Source of the DNA: Methylomonas sp. 11b
GTDB lineage: Bacteria > Pseudomonadota > Gammaproteobacteria > Methylococcales > Methylomonadaceae
Assembly (NCBI RefSeq): GCF_000515215.1
Contig: NZ_KI911557.1
Location: 4,707,741 to 4,771,740, forward strand
DNA: 64,000 nt
Direction of reading: 5' to 3'
Shown here: piece by piece, positions 9,024-16,936 of the stretch
Layout: each line of letters opens with the position of its first letter
Numbering within the stretch: position 1 is the stretch's first letter
Program-made: the position numbers and the translations under genes
Notes under the pieces: model-generated
The model's input: the letters and a program-made list of their open reading frames with translations, nothing else
What the model was told of the DNA's origin: nothing
Database searches by the model: none

Positions 9024-9641
9024 TTATTCGATGTCTATATGGATTTCGTTGCGGCGTAAGGCGGGTAGAGTCCAAGGTGGATCGTATGCCGCCGAACGCG
9101 GGGCGGTTAGGGGCGTGAGCTGCTGTTGTTCGATCCAGGCCAGCAATAGTTGGCTTTTTTCGTGAATTTTTTCCAGGTTAAGACTGCCGGAATAGCGCAA
9201 CACCGCGACTTTTTTCGCGGGTAAGACTTTGATAGTCACTTGGGGATCGATTGGAGTCGGTAATGTTTCGAGACTATAGCCCGCCGGCATCACGAAAGCC
9301 ATCGTCCATTTGTTACCGACTGCCTGCTGCAACACAGGCGCGGTCATCGCGATTTGTTCGCCGGCATTTTCGCGAAACACCGGGGCGGTCATGGCCATCT
9401 GCTGTTTTTGCTGATTGCCGCCAAAAATATAGCCGGCCAAGCGATTGAAACCGATATTGCCGGCTTGCGCGTAATCGGCGTCAATGACGGTTTCGGCGAT
9501 TAATAAGGGCGGATACTGCCTGATTTGCACGTCCCCCTGTTCGGAGAGCAATTGGTATTGCGGTTCGGCGCTGCTTCTAATGCCCATTACCGTGCATCCG
9601 GTCAAAATCAGGCTGCCGATTAGGGCTAAGGGGTTTTTCAT
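9024..9641 (-). CDS. SOUL-family heme-binding lipoprotein
   Basis: The 205-residue product begins MKNPLALIGSLILTGC, a lipoprotein signal with lipobox LTGC (Cys16), so it should be anchored in the envelope. The mature part contains the SOUL/HBP pattern: QIRQYPPLLIAET, then FNRLAGYIFGGN, two MTAPV repeats (AMTAPVFRE and AMTAPVLQQ) and VAVLRYSG. SOUL proteins bind heme or related tetrapyrroles. It lies between cbiX and the DCC gene with short gaps. The start at 9641 is preferred over TTG at 9659 because the signal peptide begins there. Its physiological ligand is unknown. Confidence 0.88.
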   Translation of the reverse strand: MKNPLALIGSLILTGCTVMGIRSSAEPQYQLLSEQGDVQIRQYPPLLIAETVIDADYAQAGNIGFNRLAGYIFGGNQQKQQMAMTAPVFRENAGEQIAMTAPVLQQAVGNKWTMAFVMPAGYSLETLPTPIDPQVTIKVLPAKKVAVLRYSGSLNLEKIHEKSQLLLAWIEQQQLTPLTAPRSAAYDPPWTLPALRRNEIHIDIE

Positions 9642-9665
9642 ATAAACGAGTCTCGTCAAAGAGGG

Positions 9666-10082
9666 TCATGTTTTTTCATGTCCGGAGCGAATGCTGCAAC
9701 TTGCATCTTGGCAGCGTTTGGCGCCTAACAAGGTACCGAAACGTAAACGGTGCCGGGCAAACCATGCATACAGACGGTCAAACAGCGGTTTTAGCAGGGG
9801 CCAGCGGGTGGGAGCCATCAGCCATCCCAAGCCGACAGCGCTGTAAGCAGCGTAAAACACCGGCATCCCCTTGATCAGGCGGCCATCGGCGCACACACCA
9901 TGGATTTCCGCCATCAATTCGTCCAGCGATTTGTCATAGTGAGCTGGATTGAAATCCTCGGCATGAATATCTTGCAAAGCCAGTTTGTTTTGCTTGTTTC
10001 GCGACTGTAACCAGGTCACTTCCTTCCGGCAAATCGGGCAGCGGCCATCGTAAAGCAGAGTGAATTCGTATTCGTTATTCAT
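9666..10082 (-). CDS. DCC-family (DUF393) thiol-disulfide oxidoreductase-like protein
   Basis: The 138-residue product carries the family signature near its N-terminus: YDGRCPICRKEV, with the Asp-Gly pair at 12-13 and the CPIC redox motif at 15-18. Family members are thioredoxin-like and otherwise uncharacterised. The C-terminal half has the usual AVGLGWLMAPTRWPL hydrophobic region. It is the first clear gene of the minus-strand run DCC-SOUL-cbiX. The start is an ATG about 130 bases downstream of the terminator of the structured RNA described at 10211-10345, so that RNA could be its regulatory leader. Confidence 0.85.
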   Translation of the reverse strand: MNNEYEFTLLYDGRCPICRKEVTWLQSRNKQNKLALQDIHAEDFNPAHYDKSLDELMAEIHGVCADGRLIKGMPVFYAAYSAVGLGWLMAPTRWPLLKPLFDRLYAWFARHRLRFGTLLGAKRCQDASCSIRSGHEKT

Positions 10083-10210
10083 TGGGCGGTTCTGGGAAGT
10101 GGTGCTAGCGGGCTTGTCGCTGGGACTGGCGGCTTAATAGCCCTGCAAGTCTGTATTGGTTTGCTTTGTAATTTCACAATGTTTGCGTATTCCCTAGCTT
10201 CGGATTCCGC

Positions 10211-10345
10211 AAAAAAAAGTCCCCTCGCGATGCGGGGCTCGCGCAGTCGGCGAGATACTCGCGTCGAAGGGGATTGCGGGCTATGGAGCACCCCTCTGAG
10301 GACGGAACGTGTGTCAGGAATCAAAAAACTTAACACTCCGCAATC
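10211..10345 (-). ncRNA. Candidate structured small RNA or regulatory leader with intrinsic terminator
   Basis: On the minus strand a GC-rich segment folds as a rod. Bases 10219-10224 can pair with 10298-10303, 10234-10240 with 10286-10293, and 10250-10262 form a perfect five-pair hairpin with a three-base loop. The 3' end is a CCCC/GGGG hairpin (10221-10237) followed by eight U (10211-10218), a good terminator. An alternative eight-base pairing, 10272-10279 with 10338-10345, would compete with the rod, as in attenuators. TAGATT is a possible -10 just upstream. It could be a free sRNA or a leader of the DCC gene. I match it to no known family; 6S RNA was considered. Confidence 0.45.
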
Positions 10346-10589
10346 TACCAGCAGATGTGGTGGAAGCAAGGAGGCGAATGCTAAAAAAGTAGGGTGATCA
10401 CGTCACATTTTCCCTTTCTGGGCGGCAGTGGTGAAAACGATGTGGATAGGCGATTCCAGCAATAGTTCCCGTTATATTGTTTATTAAAAGGGAATTATGA
10501 ATAACTTAAATGGCTAATTGTAAATTTTCGACAGGGGATTATAGTGAAGTCGTACTTTAAATTGACTGCAAACGGTTGAGGCGGATCAG

Positions 10590-10784
10590 ATGTACGTTCC
10601 AGGTACTCTTAGGAAAGACAGTATTGCCGGTATTCAGTTTGCTACCGGTATTTGGAACTTTTCGATGGGTGAGTTTGTTACATCTACGTTGTCGTTCGCT
10701 GCTGCGACTATTTCCAGTATTTTGCTTTTTGTTGGACCCGCTAGTGCTTTATGTTTTATGTGTGACCTCCCTCGTAAGCAGTGA
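10590..10784 (+). CDS. Possible small hydrophobic protein, unrecognised
   Basis: A 64-codon frame starts with ATG after GAGG ten bases upstream and ends 23 bases before a good terminator, so the region is probably transcribed on this strand. The C-terminal half is a hydrophobic stretch (TLSFAAATISSILLFVGPASALCF) ending in CDLPRKQ. A shorter form could start at residue 26. Nothing in it is recognisable. An alternative reading is a noncoding small RNA ending at the same terminator. Confidence 0.25.
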   Translation: MYVPGTLRKDSIAGIQFATGIWNFSMGEFVTSTLSFAAATISSILLFVGPASALCFMCDLPRKQ

Positions 10785-10806
10785 CTCCGGCACTGCACAC
10801 TCTATA

Positions 10807-10840
10807 GCCTCTATCGTTGTATTCGGTAGAGGCTTTTTTT
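10807..10840 (+). terminator. Intrinsic terminator
   Basis: GCCTCTA (10807-10813) pairs with TAGAGGC (10827-10833) across a 13-base loop, followed by seven T. It works in the plus direction only and implies a plus-strand transcript from the 10.4-10.8 kb region. Confidence 0.85.
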
Positions 10841-10854
10841 ATCTACATGACGGG

Positions 10855-10929
10855 CTATTTGCTCCGGACGTGGTAAATCGCGTAGCCGGCAAAAAACATG
10901 GTTAAAAGGTAAATTGTCACTGTGATCAT
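10855..10929 (-). CDS. 24-residue single-span membrane microprotein
   Basis: The minus-strand frame ATG at 10929 to TAG at 10855 encodes MITVTIYLLTMFFAGYAIYH followed by VRSK. A strong ribosome-binding site, CCAGGAG, lies seven bases before the ATG. The peptide is one hydrophobic helix with a positively charged C-terminus, like KdpF or CydX subunits; GYAIY resembles the GYLVY of KdpF. There are no kdp, cyd or cco genes nearby, so the partner is unknown. I base the call on the ribosome-binding site and the transmembrane character. Confidence 0.55.
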   Translation of the reverse strand: MITVTIYLLTMFFAGYAIYHVRSK

Positions 10930-11048
10930 TTGGTACTCCTGGTTATCTTTATTGTTGTGCGCCATTTATAACAGAAATCCGGGCACATAATCCGGTAATT
11001 GCTTTGGCGACAGTTTTCGCATGTTAGTGTTGTCGCCGATGATCGTGG

Positions 11049-11071
11049 TTTTCCACAAAAACTGTGGATAA
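11049..11071. promoter_or_regulatory. Inverted pair of DnaA-box sequences
   Basis: TTTTCCACA (11049-11057) and TGTGGATAA (11063-11071, the reverse complement of TTATCCACA) face each other across five bases. Both fit the consensus TTWTNCACA. They also form a short hairpin. A near match (TGTGGATAG) occurs near 10443. There is no dnaA, dnaN or AT-rich unwinding tract, so this is not called an origin. The surrounding gene-free stretch 10930-11297 shows nothing else beyond the likely promoter of the microprotein and of ppgK. Confidence 0.4.
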
Positions 11072-11297
11072 GTTTGTTGGTATGCTGATAAAAGTAAGCG
11101 CAAGTCGCTGTATTCAAGCAGGCGCTCGCAAATTGGCTAATAATTGACCACGGTTACTTGATTGATCACGTTCTCAGCACCGGAAATCCATAGCCGCAAT
11201 AGCCGTTTGTCGGCCACGGTGACGGAAATTTTTCTAAGCCCTTAGCCGCTCTTCGCCTAGAATGTCCAATCTGCATGGCAAACTTTCAGGACATTTT

Positions 11298-12041
11298 ATG
11301 CAAATTCTCGGTGTGGATATTGGCGGTTCGGGTATCAAAGGTGCGATTGTTGATACCTTGACGGGCGAACTGGTTTCCGAACGGCATCGGATCGATACGC
11401 CGCAACCCGCAACACCGGAGGCGGTAGCAGCGGTGCTGGCGCAATTGGTATTGCATTTTGGTTGGACCGGGCCCATCGGCTGCGGTTTTCCGGCAGCGAT
11501 TCAACAGGGCGTGGTGCGCACGGCGGCGAATATTTCCAAGGCCTTTATTGGCACCAATATCGATAAATTGTTTTCAGAAGCCACCAACTGCGAGTGTCAC
11601 AACTTAAACGATGCAGACGCCGCCGGTATCGCGGAAATGCATTTTGGCGAGGGTGCGGGCCAAGTGGGTGTAGTCTTGTTGATTACCATCGGCACCGGCC
11701 TGGGGACCGCGCTGTTTACCGATGGCAATCTGCTACCCAATACGGAACTGGGTCATGTGTATCTGGAAAACGGTCTGGAGGCCGAGCGCTTTGCATCCGA
11801 TGCCGCCCGTAAATTGCAAGATTTGGGTTGGAAAGCTTGGGGCAATCGCTTCAACGTTTATTTGAGTACGATGGAAAAACTGTTCTGGCCCGATCTGATC
11901 ATTTTGGGCGGTGGTGCGAGTAAAAAATTCGATAAATTTAAAGAGCAGATAGCCATAAAAACCCCGGTGAAGCCGGCGGCTTTTTTGAACCAGGCCGGTA
12001 TTGTCGGCGCGGCGCTGTATGCCAAATCCAAAGTTGTCTGA
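11298..12041 (+). CDS. ppgK: Polyphosphate glucokinase (ROK family)
   Basis: The 247-residue protein begins [19 protein letters not shown], the phosphate-binding motif of polyphosphate-dependent glucokinases, and continues with [18 protein letters not shown] and the ROK-like [11 protein letters not shown]. It should phosphorylate glucose with polyphosphate (or ATP) in the cytoplasm. I set the start at 11298, with AGGA eight bases upstream; the 12 residues before it are not conserved-looking. It stands alone. A glucokinase in a presumed C1 specialist may serve glycogen or sucrose turnover rather than growth on sugar; that is inference. Confidence 0.88.
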   Translation: MQILGVDIGGSGIKGAIVDTLTGELVSERHRIDTPQPATPEAVAAVLAQLVLHFGWTGPIGCGFPAAIQQGVVRTAANISKAFIGTNIDKLFSEATNCECHNLNDADAAGIAEMHFGEGAGQVGVVLLITIGTGLGTALFTDGNLLPNTELGHVYLENGLEAERFASDAARKLQDLGWKAWGNRFNVYLSTMEKLFWPDLIILGGGASKKFDKFKEQIAIKTPVKPAAFLNQAGIVGAALYAKSKVV

Positions 12042-12577
12042 GCAATGGCGCTTGAGTCGATAAACCTTATGCGCAGAAACGGCAAAACCCGGGCTTTTTC
12101 AAGTAGCCGTTAATATTTCCATCGTTGATAAATTCTGTTCCCAAGTCACCTTGACTATCGAATTACCTGCGGTAACCTGCTTATCATGAGGTTGCCGGTG
12201 GTGAAAAATTCAATTTTTTCCGTGAGAGCAATCAGACAAGATAGTCGGCAGCCTCATATTTTCCATATGTAGTAAAACTAATTTTCTGACTTGTTGCCTT
12301 GCAAGCTTGCCGGAGATTAGCGCAAATCATGGGTGGTGCTGGTGACGCAAGCCTCTAGGTCGGGAGATAGCTAGAGGCCCGTCATCAGTATCATTCCTGG
12401 TATTTTCAGTACCCCATAACAACTAAAGCGACTAGTCACCAGGGCTTTAGATTGTTTAGAGGCGAAGCGCCTTTACTGCCCAACCCTGCCCGTGTACCAT
12501 GCTGCGAACTATCGCGCCGAAGTTGTTGATGGATGTGCCGGCGCCGTTATTAACCGCCGACTGACGCGAGAAATCTC
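12042..12577. other. 536-base gene-free region with several inverted repeats
   Basis: No supported gene. ATGAGGTTGCCG (12186-12197) pairs with CGGCAGCCTCAT (12246-12257) at 11 of 12 bases, with a nested GAAAAATT/AATTTTTTC repeat between them. GCCTCTA (12351-12357) pairs with TAGAGGC (12372-12378). GCAAGCTTGC (12301-12310) is a perfect palindrome. These may be regulatory sites for the oxidoreductase genes that follow. Confidence 0.4.
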
Positions 12578-13045
12578 ATGACAACGCTCAATATCAACGG
12601 TAAAAGCCGCAAGATAAATCTGCCCGCTGACACGCCACTGCTTTGGGCGCTGCGCGACCAATTAGGATTGACCGGCACGAAGTACGGCTGCGGGATGGCG
12701 TTGTGCGGCGCCTGCACGGTACATGTGGATGGCGAACCGACCCGCGCCTGTGTCACGCCTATTTCGGCTGCGGCGGGCAAAAAAATTGTCACTATCGAAG
12801 CTATAGAGCAGGATCAGACCGGTAAAAAGGTCCAGGATGCCTGGCTGAGTTTAGGTGTACCGCAGTGCGGCTATTGCCAGGCCGGGCAAGTCATGAGTGC
12901 TACCGCACTGCTTAAACAGCATCCGCAACCCAGCGATGCCGATATCGATAAAGCCATGAGCGGCAATCTATGCCGTTGCGGTACCTATCCGCGGATTCGC
13001 GCCGCGATCAAGCAGGCCGCCGGTTTGCCGGAGGTGCAATCATGA
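12578..13045 (+). CDS. 2Fe-2S small subunit of a molybdenum hydroxylase (isoquinoline 1-oxidoreductase alpha type)
   Basis: The 155-residue subunit carries two iron-sulfur clusters that pass electrons from the molybdenum site of the large subunit. The plant-type cluster ligands are Cys38, Cys43, Cys46 ([12 protein letters not shown]) and Cys58. The C-terminal cluster uses Cys97, Cys100 ([10 protein letters not shown]) and Cys132, Cys134 ([12 protein letters not shown]). There is no signal peptide, as usual when the partner carries the Tat signal. It overlaps the large-subunit gene by four bases (ATGA), so the two are translationally coupled. The substrate is probably an aldehyde or N-heterocycle; sequence alone does not decide. 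Confidence 0.9.
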   Translation: MTTLNINGKSRKINLPADTPLLWALRDQLGLTGTKYGCGMALCGACTVHVDGEPTRACVTPISAAAGKKIVTIEAIEQDQTGKKVQDAWLSLGVPQCGYCQAGQVMSATALLKQHPQPSDADIDKAMSGNLCRCGTYPRIRAAIKQAAGLPEVQS

Positions 13046-15399
13046 AAAACTCAGCAGAATTTCTGCAAGCCGATATCGAGCAAAGCGATACCGACGACGG
13101 GTATTTGATCGACAACATCAGCCGCCGGACCTTTATCAAGCAGTTCGCCTTGAGCGGCTTTGTGTTGGCCATTGGCCTGCCTACTTTGCACAGAGCGGAC
13201 GAAGCCGCCGCGCCAGCTGCTGCCGGCAAGTTCGGTGCCGATGCGATGCCGCACGGTTGGGTCGATAATCCTTTGGTTTTTGTGGCCATCGCCGCCGATG
13301 GCGCGGTAAGCATCATCTGCCACCGTTCCGAGATGGGGCAGGGGGTACGTACCAGTTTGCCGATGGTGGTGGCCGATGAGCTGGAAGCCGATTGGTCCAG
13401 GGTAAATGTTGTGCAAGCGCCTGGTGACGAAAAGCGTTTCGGCAATCAAGACACCGACGGTTCGCGCAGCATGCGCCACTTTTTCATGCCGATGCGCCGA
13501 GTCGGGGCGGCTGCCAGACAAATGCTGGAAGCTGCCGCCGCAGCGCGCTGGCGCGTGCCGATAACGGAAGTCCGCGCCGAGCAACACCATATACTGCACA
13601 TCGCCAGCGGCAAAACCTTGGGCTACGGCGAGTTAGCCAAAGCGGCGGCAAAGTTGCCGGTGCCAGACCGCGACAGCTTGCGTTTGAAGAATTCGACGGA
13701 ATTTCGTTACATCGGCAAAGGCCGGCAAGGCGTTTACGACGGCCCGGATATTGTGTCCGGACGCGCTATGTATGGCATCGATACCCAACTGAAAGGTCTG
13801 CTATACGCCGTCGTGGCGCGGCCGCCGGTGTTGGGCGGCAAGCTTTCAAAATATGACGCTAGTGCCGCGCTTAAAGTGCCGGGAGTCATAAAAATTGTCG
13901 AATTGCCTAGCAGTCCGCTTCCTGCCGAATTCAATCCGTTAGGTGGTATCGCGGTGATTGCAAGCAACACCTGGGCGGCGATCCAGGGCCGCAATGCTTT
14001 AAAAATCGAGTGGGACAGTGGGGAACATGCCAGCTACGATTCGCTAGCCTACAAAGCCGAACTGGAAGCCGCCGTCCGCCAGCCGGGTAAGTTGGTGCGC
14101 CAACAAGGCGATGTCTATGCCGCATTGCAAGGGGCAGCCAAGCGCCTGGAAGCGGAATATTATTTGCCGCATCTGGCCCAAGCACCGATGGAACCGCCGG
14201 CGGCGACGGCCCGCATCATCAAGGGACATTGCGAAATCTGGACGTGTACCCAGGCGCCGCAGTTGACCCGGGATAAAGTCGCTAAATGGCTGAAATTGCC
14301 GGAAGACAAAGTAACCGTCAACGTCACGCTGTTGGGTGGCGGTTTCGGGCGTAAATCCAAACCCGACTACGTCATTGAAGCGGCATTGTTATCGCAGGCT
14401 ATGCGAGGCAAGCCGGTGAAAGTGACCTGGACCCGCGAAGACGATCTGCATCACTCCTATTTCCACACGGTGTCACTAGAGCGCTTGGAAGCAGGCTTGG
14501 ATGCGCAGGGCAAGCCGGTAGCCTGGCTGCATAGAACCGCTGCGCCGAGCATTTCCTCCACCTTTGGGCCGGATAGCAAGCAACAAATGCCGGTGGAATT
14601 GGGCATGGGTGTGATCAATGTGCCGTTTGCAATCGACAACCTGCGCATCGAAAACCCACCGGCAGCGGCGCATACTCGTATCGGCTGGTTTCGCTCGGTG
14701 TCCAATATTCCGCATGCGTTTGCCGTGCAGTCTTTTGTGGCTGAATTGGCGGCGGCAGCCGGACGCGATCATCGCGATTTTCTGTTGGAGATCATCGGCC
14801 CGGCCCGGCGGATCGATCCGACCAGTTTAAATGACACCTGGAACCACGGCGAATCGCCCGCGCTTTACCCCGTCGATACCGGCCGTCTGCGCCGCGTAAT
14901 CGAAACGGTGACCCGCGAGGCCGGCTGGGGGCGTCAGCTGGCCAAGGGGCAGGGCTTGGGTTTGGCCGCGCATTATAGTTTCGTGACCTATGTCGCTGTG
15001 GTTGTGGAAGTAGCGGTCGATGAGACCGGCAAGTTGAGCGTCCCCAGAGTCGATGTGGCGGTGGATTGCGGTCCGCAAGTCAATCCTGAGCGGATTCGTG
15101 CGCAGATCGAGGGGGCTTGCATCATGGGTGTGAGTTTGGCGACGCTGGGCGAAATCAGCTTTAAAAACGGCGCAGTGCAGCAAGACAATTTTCATGCGTA
15201 CCAGCTCACGCGCATCGACGACGCGCCGCGCGAAATCAAAGTGCATCTATTGCCGTCTGCAGAATTTGATACACCTTTGGGCGGTGTTGGCGAACCGGGA
15301 GTGCCGCCGATTGCACCGGCCCTGTGCAACGCTATTTTTGCGGCCACGGGTCAGCGGATTCGGCAATTACCGATACGGGATCAGCTTTTGAAAGACTGA
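13042..15399 (+). CDS. Molybdopterin-binding large subunit (IorB-type), Tat-exported
   Basis: The 785-residue product is the catalytic subunit of a xanthine-dehydrogenase-family enzyme of the IorB/aldehyde dehydrogenase type. A twin-arginine signal, [19 protein letters not shown], lies at about 27-45, so the holoenzyme should be exported. [13 protein letters not shown] and the [18 protein letters not shown] block are molybdopterin contacts. The C-terminal [13 protein letters not shown] contains the catalytic glutamate. GGAGG precedes the ATG at 13042. Family members often have a cytochrome c or XdhC-like maturation partner; none is nearby. The next gene is a tiny acidic protein at 15527. Confidence 0.9.
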   Translation: MKNSAEFLQADIEQSDTDDGYLIDNISRRTFIKQFALSGFVLAIGLPTLHRADEAAAPAAAGKFGADAMPHGWVDNPLVFVAIAADGAVSIICHRSEMGQGVRTSLPMVVADELEADWSRVNVVQAPGDEKRFGNQDTDGSRSMRHFFMPMRRVGAAARQMLEAAAAARWRVPITEVRAEQHHILHIASGKTLGYGELAKAAAKLPVPDRDSLRLKNSTEFRYIGKGRQGVYDGPDIVSGRAMYGIDTQLKGLLYAVVARPPVLGGKLSKYDASAALKVPGVIKIVELPSSPLPAEFNPLGGIAVIASNTWAAIQGRNALKIEWDSGEHASYDSLAYKAELEAAVRQPGKLVRQQGDVYAALQGAAKRLEAEYYLPHLAQAPMEPPAATARIIKGHCEIWTCTQAPQLTRDKVAKWLKLPEDKVTVNVTLLGGGFGRKSKPDYVIEAALLSQAMRGKPVKVTWTREDDLHHSYFHTVSLERLEAGLDAQGKPVAWLHRTAAPSISSTFGPDSKQQMPVELGMGVINVPFAIDNLRIENPPAAAHTRIGWFRSVSNIPHAFAVQSFVAELAAAAGRDHRDFLLEIIGPARRIDPTSLNDTWNHGESPALYPVDTGRLRRVIETVTREAGWGRQLAKGQGLGLAAHYSFVTYVAVVVEVAVDETGKLSVPRVDVAVDCGPQVNPERIRAQIEGACIMGVSLATLGEISFKNGAVQQDNFHAYQLTRIDDAPREIKVHLLPSAEFDTPLGGVGEPGVPPIAPALCNAIFAATGQRIRQLPIRDQLLKD

Positions 15400-15526
15400 G
15401 GGCTTATGTGCAAGGCAGCGAGCTCAATTGGCTGGCCGCGGCCTTTTAAAGCTTTGGTAAAACCGGTCGATAACCGGATGCCAGCCGAAACATGGCCGGT
15501 ACTATTCAATCAAGAGGAGATATACC

Positions 15527-15697
15527 ATGTCATCCGTCTCGGGAGTGGGTTTAACGCCGTATTTCCCTATCACCAATCAACCGAAACAGCCCGCAGCGAA
15601 TCAGCAGGCCGCAACACCGCCAGTGCAAGCTATGGTGAAAGATGCTGATGGCGATAATGACGCTAGAAAAGGCAGCAAGATCGATACCTATGCCTGA
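15527..15697 (+). CDS. 56-residue protein with an Asp-rich EF-hand-like loop
   Basis: A strong ribosome-binding site (AAGAGGAG, seven bases upstream) precedes ATG at 15527; TGA is at 15695-15697, and a terminator follows directly. The protein starts MSSVSGVGLTPYFPITNQ, has a Pro/Gln/Ala-rich middle, and ends VKDADGDNDARKGSKIDTYA. The DADGDND segment resembles the calcium-binding loop of EF-hands, though it lacks the flanking helices. A different frame of 80 codons overlaps it (15406-15648) but has no comparable start signal. I think this is a real small gene; function unknown. Confidence 0.6.
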   Translation: MSSVSGVGLTPYFPITNQPKQPAANQQAATPPVQAMVKDADGDNDARKGSKIDTYA

Positions 15698-15720
15698 TAG
15701 CGTTAGCGGTTCCAAGCAGT

Positions 15721-15755
15721 AAGAAAAAGCCGGGTAACACCGGCTTTTTCTTTTT
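15721..15755. terminator. Bidirectional intrinsic terminator
   Basis: AAGAAAAAGCCGG pairs with CCGGCTTTTTCTT around a short loop, followed by further T. It separates the small acidic-protein gene from the convergent RIO1 kinase. Confidence 0.9.
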
Positions 15756-15775
15756 GGGTTGTTCGAGATGTTGAA

Positions 15776-16621
15776 TTACGGAGTCTGTAAAAAACGCTGC
15801 TTGGCCTCGTTTTCTTCGCGGGCCGCGTCTATCTCGCGAATGACGCTGCGCAGGTCGGCCGGTTTAGCGTTATCTTCGAAGTGGCCGGTCAAATTGGTTT
15901 CAGGATGCAAGTCGCCGCTTTGATACAGTTTCCACATTTCCTTACCAAAGTTAGTCTTCAACAACTCCGGTGCGAACTGGCCGAAATAAGCGGCCATATT
16001 GGTGACATCCCGTTCCAGCATCGCTCGGGCGTTATTATTGCCGGCGGCATCGACGGCTTGCGGTAAATCGATAATCACCGGCCCGTCGCGACCGACCAGC
16101 ACGTTGTATTCGGACAAATCGCCATGTACCAGGCCGTCGCAGAGCATGCGCACGATCTGGCCGATCAGAAACGCATGGTATTCGCGCGCCAGCTCCGCCG
16201 GCATTTCCAGATCGTTGAGTCTAGGCGCCGGGTGGCCGTCGGCATCGGCGACCAGTTCCATCAGCAAGACGCCGTCGATGAAATTATAGGGTTTGGGGAC
16301 GCGGACGCCGGCAGCCGCCAGGCGGTATAAAGCTGTCACTTCAGCATTTTGCCAAGCCGACTCCTGCTCTTTGCGGCCGTAGCTGCTGCCTTTTTCCATC
16401 GCCCGGGCACGACGGCTATTTCGCACTTTGCGGCCTTCTTGATACAGCACGCTTTGCTTGAAACTGCGCTGGTCGGCCTCCTTGTAAACTTTGGCGCAGC
16501 AAATTTCTCCGCCGCAGCGCACTACATAGACAGCCGCCTCTTTGCCGCTTTTCAACGAGCCAAGGACCTCGTCGACCAGGCCGCTATCGATTAATGGTTC
16601 GAGTCTTTTCGGTGTTTTCAT
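15776..16621 (-). CDS. RIO1-family serine/threonine kinase
   Basis: The 281-residue protein has the RIO1 kinase layout. SGKEAAVYVVR is the modified P-loop, the catalytic lysine is in CCAKVYKEA, LVHGDLSEYNVLV is the catalytic loop with Asp, and VIIDLPQAVD is the metal-binding loop (IDxPQ in RIO kinases). The motif RKVRNSRRARAMEKGSSYGR matches the bacterial PA4780-type proteins. I chose ATG at 16621, with AGG shortly upstream, and rejected the 33 extra codons of a longer frame. Bacterial RIO kinases phosphorylate themselves and perhaps ribosome-related targets; the substrate here is unknown. Confidence 0.85.
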   Translation of the reverse strand: MKTPKRLEPLIDSGLVDEVLGSLKSGKEAAVYVVRCGGEICCAKVYKEADQRSFKQSVLYQEGRKVRNSRRARAMEKGSSYGRKEQESAWQNAEVTALYRLAAAGVRVPKPYNFIDGVLLMELVADADGHPAPRLNDLEMPAELAREYHAFLIGQIVRMLCDGLVHGDLSEYNVLVGRDGPVIIDLPQAVDAAGNNNARAMLERDVTNMAAYFGQFAPELLKTNFGKEMWKLYQSGDLHPETNLTGHFEDNAKPADLRSVIREIDAAREENEAKQRFLQTP

Positions 16622-16936
16622 ACTGCCTATTATGCCGCGCTCGCACGAATATCGCGCAAAACTTCCGCCAAATGATCCATTCTGGAGGCGAGAACAATCC
16701 TTTCGGCCCCTCCGGCTCAAATCGATAACCGGCGATTCGTAAAGCCGGGCAACTGAGTCGCCATTGATTTCTCGGCGGTTCCAACCTTAGGTTAAACAGG
16801 ATTTGTCGGGCCTGCGTAGCGTGTGCTTGTGCGCTTGGATTTTATTTTGGTGTTGGCGAATAGGTCGCTTTTTGACATTTTGCTGTTACATTAGCGCTTT
16901 TATAAAACGACTCGGCAAGCACCGCTCTCTCATATC

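Noticed and set aside
10079..10369. 96-codon minus-strand frame overlapping the DCC gene start
   Set aside because: It runs across a GC-rich rod structure and a terminator, has no ribosome-binding site, and its sequence is Arg/Pro-rich with no known family. The structure explains the open frame.
10576..10905. 109-codon plus-strand frame
   Set aside because: Runs through the terminator at 10807-10840 and over the microprotein; no ribosome-binding site; basic and Phe/Leu-rich composition suggests an artefact.
11049..11071. Possible replication origin
   Set aside because: Only two or three DnaA boxes, no dnaA/dnaN neighbours and no AT-rich unwinding element.
16872..16906. TTGACA and TATAAA as crtN promoter
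   Set aside because: The hexamers are 23 bases apart, beyond a working sigma70 spacing; I report them only as nearby matches.
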